Shown here one piece after another: positions 23,621 to 36,600 of a stretch of DNA of 64,000 bases. Position 1 is the first letter of the stretch. Every line of letters begins with the position of its first letter. Origin of the DNA: Spirodela intermedia (taxonomy: Eukaryota > Streptophyta > Magnoliopsida > Alismatales > Araceae); contig LR746272.1 of the NCBI GenBank assembly GCA_902729315.2, forward strand, positions 3,010,035 to 3,074,034, read 5' to 3'. The notes beneath the pieces were generated by a model. That model made no database searches. It saw only the letters and a list, made by a program, of their open reading frames with translations, and was not told the origin of the DNA. The translations under genes were made by a program, and so were the position numbers.

Positions 23621-24979
23621 CTCTCACCCTTGTTGTCTAAACCAGTTACTCTCCAAAGACTCGGTTGAAATCGGACACTGGGCAATGCTATCAAAGGAAG
23701 AATAAATGAATATAATGCTAGAAATTTGAGTCCCAGTCAAGGTTCTGATCATGTGTATTCAGCTAGAGACTGCGGTCCGATGTAAGGAGTCTCTGTAATC
23801 TGGTGCGAAAGGTTTTGGAAGATCTGTTTTGGGAAAGGAACTGGAAATATTTCACAAAATCCGTCAGTTTTTCAGAAAGAACCGGGCACAGCCTTATTTT
23901 TTAAGCCCTGATGGCATACTGATTCTCAGGGAACCGTCCACAGCCATGGCAGCAGGCGGAGACTGTAGGAACACCCGCCGCCGGCCGGCGCCGTGGCCGG
24001 AGCAGCGACGTCAGGATCGAGAGGGCGCCGGGAGGCCCTGCACGGCTGCTGACAACTGACTTGACAGCGGTAAGCGAACGTGGAGGAGCCCATGTGGCGC
24101 AGTAGAATCGCCGCCTACAGCCTCGATTCGTCCTCCCTTTCTCTCCTCCATCTCCGGCTGGCATCTCCAGGATACCGGCGTGGCCGTTCTGGACCACGCC
24201 GCTCCCCTGGTCGGCGCCGGAGCGGCTCAGACTTCCGGGGGTCGTATGAGGGAACTCGGTCGGCGCCGGCGGTCCTGTTCCCCGGCCCGCTGGCCTCCGT
24301 CACTCTACGTGGGCGCGCGAGTAAATGAGTCCGACTTCCTGAACAGGCCAAAAGTCAAAATAATACACCACCCCCATGGGAGGAGTTGTGGGTTTTTTAA
24401 TTAAATAAGATAATCCGATTTTTTGAACTGCTATAAATCTGGCTTCATATAAAAAAATGCTGCCCTGGCCTTAGAATCTACACCGGCCTTCCTTCAATAA
24501 AATCTGATTTAAAATTATTTAAAATTATTTATCTAATGAGGTTCATCGAGAATAATCACACCTGTGAATTTCCTACTTTTTGGCACTAGAAGAATCAACC
24601 CATTGTGCCCCTCTGCATGCTGGAGAGTCAAATGTAGTTGACTTTTATGCTGATGTCATGGAACGAATACAATCTATGTATACAAAATACTATTTAAAAA
24701 AATATTCAAGAAAATGCAGAATATGAGAAGTCAACACTATTGACATCTTTTGGAAAGATATTGAGCTCATTCAATGATCATTGATGACGTGCACTTGATT
24801 TTGATGGCAATAATAGCAACTTTAGCTAGTAAGATGATTTCAACATTAGTAATAATGATAACGAAACCCTTGGCAACAATTCCCATTAGGATATTATGCG
24901 TCATCATAGATAGCAATGGCCAATAGCTTCAATATTGCTATTATAATAGTAAATTCACATATATAATAGTCATACGTAA

Positions 24980-25032
24980 ACCATGGTATTGAGGATAATA
25001 ATCACATAAGTGCCCAACCATGGTATTGAGGA
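24980..25032. repeat. Short direct repeat, 37-bp period
   Basis: ACCATGGTATTGAGGA occurs at 24980 and again at 25017. Confidence 0.7.
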
Positions 25033-25665
25033 AAGTGGGCACACTGTTTGACCTTATAGAGAGAATGTACATGAAGAAAGCATAGCATGTCGTAAACCAA
25101 AGCACAGTTAATTATAGGCATTATATTGCACATAGTTTGATTGAGATTTGGAAGACTTTTCTAGCTCAAGAAACTCGATTCTGCTGACCTCGGTTTACTT
25201 TTCATGTCCAATGAACAAGCAAGCACCTGAAACCCTCTCCCTTCTCCTCTCTCTCTCTCTCTCTCTCGACATTTGTGGCTTAGTGGAGGTGCGCCGACTG
25301 GACTTCCTACTACCACCCTCCCCCTTTTTCAGAGCTTAAAACCAAGCCGGAAGTCTTTGCCCCCCTTGGAAGCCATTTGAGGCGTGACCACCATAAAAGG
25401 GACAACACCTCACAGCCTCACCCGAAAAGCGAGCAAAACTTTATTGCGCCTGTAAACGTCGTGGGCATGTAAGCACTTGATTATACCCGTAGGGGGAGAG
25501 GGGGGGGGGAGGAGAGAGAGAGAGAGAGAGAGAGAGGGAGATACTAGGCTCATTGAAGCACCTGATGACGTTATGGGCTGTCGAGATCATCCGTTGCCGG
25601 CATCGTAGACTTGTTTTTTACTTGATAGAAGGGAGAAAGCTCTTGCAATTATATGAAGAGAGAGG

Positions 25666-25703
<38 letters not shown>

Positions 25704-27176
25704 CTGGCACCCATACGAAGAAGGGCTCTACTGAGCATGCACACCCAGGGACTATCCATGGCTATCTACCAACACAGTTAATGAAATCCCTATGGTATAG
25801 GCTGTCTTGATTTCATGGGAGAGGGATGGTCCCTACCTCGATGGGTTTCCACATTAGTCACTCCTCTCCCTTGTTCTTTGCTTCCCACTACCCCATCTCT
25901 TTACCTTTTCAGTGGACCTTCTTCCCCCTTTCCCTTTCCCCATTAAATGTCTCCCTTGGCTTCATGGGCCGAGAGTAAACAAGGAACAGATTACATGGTG
26001 CAGGCGGCGGGTCCTTCTGCTAGTCAAACTTTTATGCAAGCTTTCCCCCCCTTCTCAGTGAGAGAGAGAGAGAGAGAGAGAGAGGATGAAGGTAGGGCCC
26101 ATGCGAAGGAAACTAGTATAAATATAATGTGTATAGCGACTGAGGGGCCTAGGGCTAAGGCGACCTCTCTCTCTCTCTCTCTCTCACTATCATGCTGCAG
26201 TCTTTGACCCGCAGCTCTAAATGGAACTTGGAACAAGAGAAAGTGAAAGGATCCGAAGAGTGGTTCATGGGGCAGCGTAGAAGCGACCCAGGATTAAGAA
26301 AGGGAGGAAAGGGGGGTGTTTTTCACGTAAAGGCGAAGACGGCAACTTCTCCGCGTCAGCCTCCATCCGTTTCAGCTCCTGCTCTGTCCATCTCCACGCC
26401 ACCCTTCTCGTCTCTTATCTGTGTCAGGCATATTTTCAAACACCTTGGTCGTTTTGGGCAGTAATGGGATTAGAGCCTCTCCTCTCCCTCCCCACAACCC
26501 CGGCTTCTCTTGTCATCCTCTCTCTGTCTCTGTCTCTCTCTCTCTCTTGTACACTTCGTTCCCATCACGGGGAAGGTGGAACACCCCAGGCGGTCGTCTG
26601 AGCCCAATTAAACTCTCATACGGTGGCTTGCAGTGAGGAATGAGATCATCATCAGACCAGATATTAATGATCACGTCACATGTAATAACTGCGACCTTCC
26701 AGGCCACCTCTATCCTTTCTCAAATAGTACGGAGCACTGAGAAGTATGTTCGCCCTCTCTCTATATCTCTCTTCCTCTTTCTCTCTCTCACCCGTAAATT
26801 CGTCCTCTCTCTTCACTACCAGCTCATCCTGGGCAGCAGCGATATCGTCCTGTTGCTGCTGCTGATGGGCAGAAGAAGCATCCATTTTAAAGCTGACTCT
26901 GAGAGGACAACCCGATGGATATCCGGTGCCTACAACACAGAAGATGGAAGGGAGAGAGAGAGGACATTGCCGGATCCCAGCGGAGGATTTTATCAGATCC
27001 TTCGATTCTGGTACTGGTGTGATATCAATCTCGTCCGTAGTTCTCACTCAAAGACTCCGTTGAGACTTAAAAACGAGTTCTCTTCCATTAACACTAGACT
27101 AATCAGAGCCTTCATCGTACACTAATGGTGCTGAATTGAAACATAACAATAAGATTACTTCTGTACACATGACAAG
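25033..27176. other. Microsatellite-rich, gene-poor region downstream of HSFB4
   Basis: At least five GA or CT tracts occur here (about 25247-25267, 25513-25540, 25672-25702, 26058-26084, 26165-26187). Open frames are either GA-encoded Arg/Glu repeats or lack domains. No gene is supported. Non-coding transcription or regulatory use is possible but not shown. Confidence 0.5.
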
Positions 27177-27177
27177 C

Positions 27178-27211
<34 letters not shown>

Positions 27212-27239
27212 GGGAGAGAGAGAGAGAGAGAGAGAGAGT
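27177..27239. repeat. (GA)n microsatellite in HSFB4 3' flank
   Basis: About 63 bp of GA repeat with two GGGA interruptions, some 70 bases past the HSFB4 stop. It probably lies in the 3' UTR, where it reads as CT in the transcript. Confidence 0.9.
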
Positions 27240-27305
27240 ACATTCGATGGGAGAGACTAATGAAGTGGAGACAATGGTAGTGGCGGCGGCAGCCTTCTCC
27301 ATTGG

Positions 27306-28576
27306 CTAACATGGGCAGGGGGGGCCGAGGTTTAATCCCAACTCTTTTCCAGGGAGCAGCCTCGGCTTGCTCCCCGGTGAAGGCAGCGAGTCCGGATCCA
27401 CAGAATGGAATGGCCTCTTCCCCGATGACGTGCCGCCGAGTGCGACCCCGAAGAGCTTGGGCCGCGCGCTGCTGCCGCCGCTGCACTTGTTGTGGTTGTC
27501 GTTGTCGTCGGAGCAGTCATCCTCGCTGCTGTTGCTGTTGCTGTTGCTGCTGATGTTGTTCGGGGAAGGCTCCTCGGCTATAGTGAGCGAGCTGCTGGAA
27601 GTGGTGCTGCTCCAGTTTAGGCACATCTTGACGCCGTAATGCTGCTGCGATTGCTGCCGGGTATAGAAGCCGGGCTGCTTCTGCGGGAAGGCGCCGGCAC
27701 CGGATGAGAATCCGTGGGGTGGTGCTGGGGCGAGGAGGAGCGAGGAGTGGAAGGCGTTGCTGGGGGCGACGGGGCGGACGTGGTTCTGCACGAAGTAGAT
27801 GATGTCGTTGTAGAGCTTGCGCATGTGAGCCAGCTCAGACAGGAGTGCCGCATTTGCCCGCCGCAGCCTTTCGTTGTCCTCCAGCAGCCCCGAGCCCGGC
27901 GGCGCCACACGCGGGGAGGAGATCGGAGAGGAGAAAGAGTCGCACCATCCGCCACTTGGAGAGATGTGCTCGTCAGGGCTGGTGGAGAAGGAGCTGAAGT
28001 AGGAAGCGGCGGCGTTGGCATTCGCGCCGGGAGTGTGGGGGTGATAGTGTTGGAAAGGGAGATGGAGGGGTGCGTGAGGCGAGGAGGAAGGCGAGGAGCT
28101 GGTCTTCCTGCGGTGGATCTCGCAGAGGAGGTGCTTCTCCCCCTTGCGGAACAACTCATTGGCAAACTCCCACCTCTCCGGCACGATCTTCCTGAATCCC
28201 TGCTCGAACACCACAAAAATGATGAGAACGAGGAGGAGAAGAAGAGGAATGGGTGGGAACTTGGGGGCCGACTTACGTAGGTGTTGAGCTGGCGGACGAA
28301 CGAGGAGAAGTTATTGTGCTTGAAATAGTTAGGGAGGATGTCGCGGGCGAACTCGGGGGGACGCCATACGACGAAGGTGGAGTGGTCGTCGCCCCAGGAG
28401 ACGACGTGGTCAGTGCCTGGGTCGTCGACAAGCTGGTAGGTCTTGGTCAGGAACGGCGCCGGCACCGCCCGGTGGGGCTCCAACGTCAGCAGCGTCGCCG
28501 CTCCCCCGCAGTCGCCGCCCTCGCTTCCGCCGCAGGTCTCCAGGGGAGAGGCACCTGGTGCCGCCGCGAGAGCCAT
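27306..28576 (-). CDS. HSFB4: Heat stress transcription factor class B, HSFB4 type
   Basis: Two minus-strand exons, 28277-28576 (100 codons) and 27306-28199 (297 codons plus stop), joined by a 77-bp phase-0 intron at the conserved HSF position after QLNTY. The total is 397 residues. The DNA-binding domain covers about 38-132 ([42 protein letters not shown]). The oligomerisation region is about 207-241 ([26 protein letters not shown]) without the class A insertion. The class B repressor motif KLFGVAL is at about 348-354, and an EAR-like LGLNL is near 387-391. [12 protein letters not shown] followed by PVAPSN, and the GGWCD block, fit HSFB4 rather than B1 or B2. HSFB4 proteins are nuclear repressor-type factors; Arabidopsis SCHIZORIZA (HSFB4) specifies root ground-tissue fate. 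An Asn/Ser run comes from AGC-AAC repeats. The leader is CT-rich with no upstream ATG. Confidence 0.93.
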
Positions 28577-28783
28577 CTTCTTTCTTTGTGTATGCAGAGA
28601 TAGAGAGAGAAAGACAGATAGAAGTTTGCGGCCGTGGAAGAAACCTTCTAAAAGAGAGCGGCGGAGAAAACGCGCAGCAGCCTGTTCACCCGAGCTGTGG
28701 CCTTTGATGTGGCCTGGGGCGAGAGGATGGTGCGTGTGACGGAATGGGAGAGAGGGAGAGAGCGTGGGAGCGGAGGGGGAAGA

Positions 28784-28791
28784 GAATATAT
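28784..28791 (-). promoter_or_regulatory. Weak TATA-like element of HSFB4
   Basis: ATATATTC on the minus strand about 210 bases upstream of the ATG, followed by a CT/GA-rich leader. This is the only AT-rich element in the proximal promoter. Confidence 0.3.
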
Positions 28792-31000
28792 GTCTGTCCG
28801 TCTGTCGCTGGGAGAGAAACTGAGAGGAATTGGTTTCAAGACAAACCCGTGACTTCTCTCTCTCTTGGCTTCTTCCGGCTTCTTCTTTTGATTAGGAGAA
28901 GCCGAGATGCCCGCCTCTCTCCTCTCTCCTCTCTCTCTCTATCTATCTATCTATCCATATCTCTCTCTCTCGCTCGCTCTTTCCCTCTCTTCTTCCCCCA
29001 TGAATCCACGGGCCACCTTGGACTTGCTGGTGCGTCCCCGAAATACCGAGCGGGTACTGTTGTAAAAGAAAGGAGAAAAGATGACGATGCCCATCCGCCC
29101 TAGGGAAGCACACTACAAAAGTTTCGGAGTTGCTCATCATATCCCATAAATGCTCCATCCATTAATTAAATATTTTCAAATGATATATTTGACTAATTTC
29201 CATATCGGACATTTGGTCTAGTAAAGTTTTCGTGGTTGCGCATTAAAAGTTGTCATTTTTCGAATACACGTATAGAATTGAGAGGATGTGGACATGAATA
29301 TTGATGTTCTCAAATGATTCATGGAGAGATTCAATTGCTTTAAATGCGTAAAGTAATCCCATAAACCATCACCAAGGCATCCGTACTATCGTTTCATCAA
29401 ATTTAAAGTAATTAACTAAATCATTTTAGCAAGGCAGTAAAAAGAAGATATGATATACATTGGACTAAGATTACTTTTTTAATATATAGAATAATTGTAA
29501 ATCGTCACTTGTAGCTCATATTCTTGTATGGGTCGAGAATTTATGCCAAATAAAGATAGTTGTTAATCCCTTAGATAGTGAACTAAAGCTTAATAGCCTA
29601 GTGATCGAAATTAAAATGTCAAATCCATCTATTATTTTTAATTGAGATGATTGACTGAGTATGTTTGATGATTTATCTCATCACCTCCTATAGAGTAAGA
29701 GGGTGATGAGATAACTCCACAAGATTTGAATGTTTTAGGTGCCATCATAACACATTTTTAAGAGTCGTGAGTTTGGGAGAGAAGGAAGAAGTGGGTAAAT
29801 GTAAGAGTCAATAAATAATTTTTTAAGGTAGTTCATAGATTTTTTTAACGGTGCCAAAACGGATTGATCTATTGCTTTCGTATTTTGGATCCAATTTTTT
29901 TGTAGTAGCAAATAAACAAGCAGAATAAGGAGACTAGAATTAGTTTACATCAGGTTTCAAGGCCACTATTGTCCCATGAAAGATGTACTTGATGAGACAC
30001 CTGGAAACATTTTATTTCTTTCATGTCATGTAAGGAACATTATCTTTTTGAAATAAAATAATGAAATAATATTTTTGGAACCTGTAGTACAGGTGCTGAA
30101 ATAATTCATAAAATATTTTAAGGTATTTTAAAATTCATCTATACTAATTAGAAGTTCTTGATGACAACTTTTTACAATTTTTAATAAATTTGATAACACA
30201 TCAAATATTTTTTAGAAAAAAACTTAATGGCGAAACCAAAGTGCTAATAACGTGCCAATAGACATGGAATTAATAATGTGTACAAATTTTATTTTTTTAT
30301 GATGAATTTACATTTTAAAATTTTTATTACAGAAATTATCTCAACCCCTCATTTTGTCATTTTTTATCAACTAGACAATTACTTCTTGAGTTATTTTATT
30401 GAATGGCTGACCCTTTTTGTCACAGCTTTACTTTAATTATTCTTCAAGCCTCATGGATGTTGGTTTGGTGTGGGTGAAATCGTTATGAGTGTAATTCTAA
30501 TTGGCATACGATTATAAACTTGTTGTCACTATCACCTATTATATTCATCATATTTGCCATTCTGCTTGTGAGCCACATTTTATGCTCAAAATATTTGGTT
30601 TTACATTGGTTATAAACTTATGTCTCTTAATGTCATCATAAAAGTGCCATAATCTCACAATGGGTGCTCTTGCTTCACTTTTTTGCTCATGTCCAAGCAA
30701 ACCCTTCAGAAACCATCTAATTTACCACTTATTATTGTCTTTGCCAAATAATGATATTAAAAACATTATCACTAAAATAACGTTGGAAGGAAAGGAATAT
30801 GATTAAAATAAAAACCCAAGCAGCATATGTTCCTAAAACAATGAAATTGAGGTTGATTATTGCAGCGCTATGGTGCATCTTATAAAGATCGGTTGACGTC
30901 TCATAGTAGAGAGTGGTCTCTAAGCGAAACATAGGATTCCTGTTGCCACATTTTACGTCACATTTCATGTCATTGACGTGGTAAACGTGTACCCTCGCTT
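28792..31000. other. HSFB4 upstream region grading into AT-rich intergenic DNA
   Basis: CT and CTAT microsatellites cluster at about 28855-28985. From about 29110 the DNA is AT-rich with no gene or recognisable element. Confidence 0.5.
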
Positions 31001-32756
31001 CCCTTGTTGCTGCTCTCTCTCTCGCTCTCTCTTTCTCTCCCTCGTTGTGAGGAGCTGGGCTGTGTAACTTCTCAGACCGAATGAACGGAAAACACGTTTT
31101 CCTTGAAGAGAGGAGAAAAACGCCAGACAGAGGGAGGGCATTTCAGGGATTCCCATGGATCGAAGGCACACTGCGATGCCCGTCATTTCTTTACTTCAAA
31201 TAGCAATATTATTTGCTCATATTTTCATGTATATTTGTGTGTAGCTATGACATCTCCTATGGCCTACTTCGTCTATATTCCAAAGCCGAAGCTGGCATCA
31301 GTGTTATCGTCCGGAGGGTTTCCTAATGCTGACGAACGCCTCCCTCCAGCCTACTACTGCCCCTAAGGGTGGTGATTGACTGTGATATCCAAGAAGCAAC
31401 CTTGGCCGCAGCTTTTTCTCGTAAGAACCCCCCTTCCCCTCTGTAGATGACACATTCATCGTCTCCTCCCCTCTCATCATCATTTCCGCTCTCGTCTTCG
31501 ATTCCCCGGGAAAGAAGACGGACAGCCACGTCACCGGTCGACCAAGCCGGAGACTATCAAGTCTACGCCGCCTCCTCCGTCACATCTCCGTCGTTACACC
31601 GTCGACCCGTCGAAGGCCGGCGGAGGACGCCGCTTGGCCCGCGTGGGGCCTCCGCCGCTGGGAGATAGCGGCGTCGGCGGGGTAACTAGTGAATTCCCTG
31701 TGGAGAAAAGCTGGGGATCACGGTGAATGGGAAAGGGGAGTAGAAAGATGAAAATGGGGAGGGGAAGAGGTAGTGGCGTATTTTCGTGCTCGCATAGCAT
31801 GTGATTGTGTATTGAAAAGAAGACAAGCTAGCTACAAGTCCCAATACCTATTATAAATGTGAAGTGGAATATCTCTGATCAGTACGGCAATGCCGTCTTC
31901 TAAATCTTCCTTGTTTCCCTCTCTCTCTCGCTCCGTGCTCTTAAGAGGACGCTGCGAGGGGCAGAGCGGAATGGCCGGCAGTGTGGCAGCGTTTGACGGG
32001 CTTGCATAGGCCATCCTCGTGATCTTTGTATGCTTTTGTAGGATCAGCTTCCTGCCCGGAAATAAGGGTCACCTGGCTCGTGCCTGGACTCCATGGATCT
32101 TTGGGTAACAGGGGAGGACGGCACTGAAGCTGACCGAGCCAGGACGACCCCCGGATGTTGTGTCTAGAAATATTTCTCAATATCTCAATCTCTTTCTTCG
32201 CGTTTTAGCGAGCGAGCGAGAGAGAGAGAGAGGCATAGAGAGAGATTTGCCTTGTAGTGACTGAACAAAAAGGTGTCTGGGGCCCCTCGTGTCATTGTCC
32301 CCACGGATCCTCCTGCCAAACTTGTCTGTTAACTTAATTTTAGATGTGCGTCTATATTACCGGAAGGAGGGAGAGAGAGAACGAGAGAGAGGAAGATTCT
32401 AAACCCCACCTTCCTTCTCCCTTCCACAAGCTCACCCAGGCCGCCATCCCCACATGACCACTGCCCGTCGAGTTCAAAATAGTTTATAATAATGGACTGC
32501 TGGGACCAGAACAAGGGTCGGTCAGCAGAGGCGGGAGTCCTCTCAGAACAACGTGTGACTGCGGGGGGAAATAGTTCATTATTCTGACCAATGGCCACCG
32601 ATATCTCAGGTCCTTATAATCTAATGTTGTAACTAAATTATTATATGAATACCGCATCAGAAGGCAGCCGAGCACTCCTTTTCTCTTTTGAAGTGGTCAG
32701 CCTTCAAGGTTCTCTTTTCTGTCTCTTCTTCCACTCTCTTCTGTCTTCTGTCTCTT

Positions 32757-32772
32757 CCCCCCCCCCCCCCCC
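32757..32772. repeat. Poly-C run
   Basis: Sixteen consecutive C bases; could also be an assembly or sequencing weak point. Confidence 0.9.
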
Positions 32773-33445
32773 AAGTTGGTTCAGAAACAGAAACCCAACA
32801 TTTTCTTCTGTCATCGTTCATAGATACGCCCAAGACCTCTCTCTCTCTCACGCCCGCGCTCTCTCTCTCTCTCTCTATCTATCCAGCTGTGTAAATAGTT
32901 CAGATGGGTCACGAGAGAAGAGCAGTCTGCACGTAGCCTCCCCTGGCTCAGTGTGGCGAGAAAGAAGACAGGTTAAGTTCTTGGCGAGGCCAGTCAGATT
33001 CCTCCATCGCTGTACATTCACCCTCCCCAGGGTTAACTTCATCAGCACGTAAAAACCTACCGCCCCTTCCAACTCCATCCGGCCCAGTTCGAAGAGGAGA
33101 TCAACAAAAGCTGTGGGTATCTACATTCATCTTCGTGCTCGACTACTCACGTGTAGACCCTCCCTGCTGAGGGAGACCACCACTGTCTTGGAAACGATGT
33201 ACTAGACGCTCCACCTTTGCAGAGACGAATCGATTTGCCACGGAGAAAACACAAAGCTGCACCATCCACCCCTTAAAAGTTTTTGGGCGTTTTGCCCCCT
33301 CACACCGTTGGGACTTGGAGCTCCTAACCAGTTGTTAGAAGACGATGTGCACTGAGAATCTCAGTAAGCATGGGAATTCATATATGTATGTGTAGATGGA
33401 TTGCTACATAGTTGCAATATGGATATGTATATATATAGATATAAC

Positions 33446-33446
<1 letters not shown>

Positions 33447-33501
<55 letters not shown>

Positions 33502-33514
33502 AGAGAGAGAGAGA
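33447..33514. repeat. (GA)n microsatellite
   Basis: Near-perfect GA repeat of about 68 bp preceded by a short TA run. Confidence 0.9.
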
Positions 33515-35632
33515 TGGGGGAGTTGTCCTTCCTAGCAATGATGCCGTTCTTCCTTTATCCTTTCGTCTTTTCCTTTTTGAGTAACCTGACGTGAACCTCC
33601 TTTGATGACACTAGAGGAGGACATGACAAGGACACCCAAAACACTCTCATCTTCTATCCCCATCGGAGGCCCCAAAAAAATGATAGTTCCATGAAGGGCT
33701 TGAGAGAATTCTCTTTTACAGACAAGGATTCTGCATCTACTCTTGAATTAATGAGCACCCTTCATGAGATTAATTTGTCTCGACATCCCAAAAGTACCAG
33801 AGCCCTTTGCCAGATACGTATGCAATGTGTTGATCAGAACCTGGTGTTCGAGAAAACGCTGGAAGTCTTGCTTCTCTATAAATTGCGAGCTGGCATCATC
33901 ACAATCATCCCACGAAACGGATTTCAATCGTGGAGCGTCACCATCTCAGGTCAGTACCCTCGTCGTTCAGATAAGAAACAGGAGGGCTGCTTGGCTACTC
34001 CGACGGAAATATTATCAAACGAGCATTTTTCTATTTAGAAACTTGAAACTTGAGATACATGAATATGTAGGTATAGATAGATAAATGAACGGATAATGAT
34101 AGATGGAAGAAGAAATGTACAAGTAAGAATGTAGTCACCCAAGTATTGTGGGTTGTAGACATCTTTAGTTGCTCCATTGGAAGGAGGCCTTGCTTTTTTT
34201 CGTTGATTGTGATGGGGTTATTTACTAGTAACTGCAACCATGCTATTCAGAATGTGTATGGTTTCAATATTACTGCTCTGAACAAAAGGACGGGAATGAA
34301 ATATAAAAGGAGTATTGTTTTGTTAATGATTCCCACTCGCAACCAAGTCACACCAAATCAACGAGCTATGCTGTGAACGTTTCTACCGGATCTATGCTGT
34401 AATTGCGGCACGAATCAACTATTTATCACATATTTATTAGTTGATTCTCATGCCCCATTGTGGTCATGTAATAATCGTGGCATTTGTAACATATATCACC
34501 AACGTTCAGCCTGAGAGGATCATCGTCTACACTCTTTTCTGATGGGGAAAAAAGGTTTGTGAGAACTTCCGATTCGGACTGAGTCACGACACTGATGGCT
34601 GAGCAAGCGGCTCAGCAAGGAGGAGGAAGGGAAGAAAGGGAAAGGACGATGACGGAAAAGCGGACGATCGAGTTACAAGGACGCGAGGGGCAACTGTCCT
34701 GTTCTCCGTGTCCTTACAGGTAGGCAGGCATCTCGGTCGCCCTCTGCCCTCCTTTACCGAGTCAGGCCGAGTCAACCCATCTGACAGGCACTCCACACAT
34801 GCGAGCCAAGTCGAGTTCCCGACTTTTCTCGGGCTCCTGCAGCCACGTAGCTAGCAGTTCACTTTGTGAACATAGAACGTTCCCCTAATGATGAAGGGAG
34901 GGAAGGGCTGGGAGCATGCCTTCCCTAAAGCTCGACGCGCATGTATTTGCTTGACAGTAGAGTTAGATTCTTCCTCATTACCACCAGAGAGAGAATGAGT
35001 GAGTGAGAGAGAGAGAGGCTTTGGGAAGATCCTTTTGGCGACGACCATAAAGCTCGCGATTTTAAAATGCCTCGTGGAAGGCGGGAGGAGGGGCATCAAA
35101 AGGAGAGAACAAAGTGTGTCTTTTCCTCCCTCTCTAGATCCCCATCCTCGCCTCCCCCGCCCACCTCGAACCCTAAAGCTGCCCTCCTTCCAAAGAGGAG
35201 AGAATGAGAAGACGGAGTGCGTCTTGATCCTCGACTGGAGATCCCCGTCCTCACAGGCGGCCACGAAGATCTACGAGTGGATCTTCCCCGGCTCGTAAGA
35301 GAGGGATGGGTACTCTCCTCCAGGCCTTTACGAGTTATTTTGCGGCCGGGAGTAGCCCCATCGGTCAGTGTCGGCTCCTATCACGAGGATGAAAGACTAA
35401 GGCTCAGCACTGTGTCACGTTATGCTTGGTCCCTGCGTTAGGTCTCGTACTACGCGGCCGGTCAGAGAGGGAGAGAAATGTCAAAACGAATGGAATTAAG
35501 AGAGGCGGAAAGCGGGATGGAAGGCGGCGCCCAAAGGCTTTTCCTCCACATGCTACTCACCGCCCTGCCCCACGACCCCACAATAGGAGTGGTAAGAAGT
35601 TTGGGCCTGCAGCAAACCTCTTTCCCTCTCTT

Positions 35633-35666
<34 letters not shown>

Positions 35667-36600
35667 GCGGAAACACAAGCATACGCACAAAAGAAACAAA
35701 AAAACACGCGGGAAGAAGAAGGCTGCCGTCGCTGCAGCATCGCTGCTGCTACGTCTGCTGCCATTACAGCTGGGAAGCCGCAGAAGTGCTCTTAATCCGT
35801 GATGGCTACCGTAGCCCGATCGATACGCACAACGCCTTCCCTTCCCCATCATCAGGACGATCATTTCAGATGCATGTGAGGAGCTCAGCCACCCTTTGCA
35901 TTCCTTGGGACCCCCCGGCTTCCACCGGAGCCATCAGCACCACGGCTCTCTCGCCCTTTTCTCATGTGTTGGCCACTACAACTTAAGGTTCCCACTGACA
36001 ACTATGCGACCATGGCAGGTGGTCTGGTCTGACTCCCTCACTAGAACGCGCGATCTTGCAATGGTTCACTATACTTTAAGATGACAAATGAGATAGTCCT
36101 CAATAATCTTCGACCTTGAGGAGAACTACCAAGGATATAAGAACACAAGACGTCTCAGAATCCTCTCATCGCATATTTCTCTGGCATATCCCTCGGATGG
36201 AAGCCGAATACCTCCAAGTTCGCCGCCGGAAGAATCGGGTAAAGGGAGTAGCAGATCGTAGCCTACTACGGTGTACATATGCTGCAAGCTAGAGAGATAA
36301 ACGCCTCGCGGAACGAACAAGCAAATTAGACTCTGGAGGACGAGAGAATGCTACGATTCCCCCTCAGGCCCAGTGAAAGAATAAGAGCTCCTTCAAATAG
36401 ATGCTACAACATAGGTGAGACGAATCCTTGTGGGAGTCAAGACGGACTTTGAAGTGGTCTCCAATCATAGAATCATCGAACCCCGATACTCTCATGAACG
36501 AGGATCCAAAAACCATTTCCACAGTTACGCAAGCCAGCGCCCTTAAGCATATCACGATGCAGTGATCATATACTCTCCATCATAAGCTGACCTCCTTTTA

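Larger units (their letters stand above)
20882..24977. other. 3' flank of the receptor kinase and intergenic DNA
   Basis: An AATAAA polyadenylation-type signal lies at 21068-21073. The rest has moderate GC with no domain in any frame. Notable contents are a CT/CACT microsatellite at 23579-23620 and an isolated CpG-rich block at about 23930-24330 whose frames show nothing recognisable. Confidence 0.5.
31001..36600. other. Gene-like composition but no supported gene
   Basis: This block has moderate GC, clearly higher than the AT-rich flanks, and several microsatellites, yet no frame shows a domain, signal peptide or plausible exon chain. The densest coding-like patch is about 31447-31668 (Ser/Pro/Arg-rich, perhaps chance). 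A frame at 33691-34038 (115 codons) is unassigned. It may contain non-coding transcripts, decayed genes or promoter DNA. Confidence 0.4.

Noticed and set aside
27714-28280. 188-codon plus-strand frame opposite HSFB4
   Set aside because: Antisense shadow of the GC-rich HSFB4 exon; no domain.
33880-33920. GGCATCATCACAATC, loosely like a miR172 star sequence
   Set aside because: No pairing arm with the mature miR172 sequence nearby.
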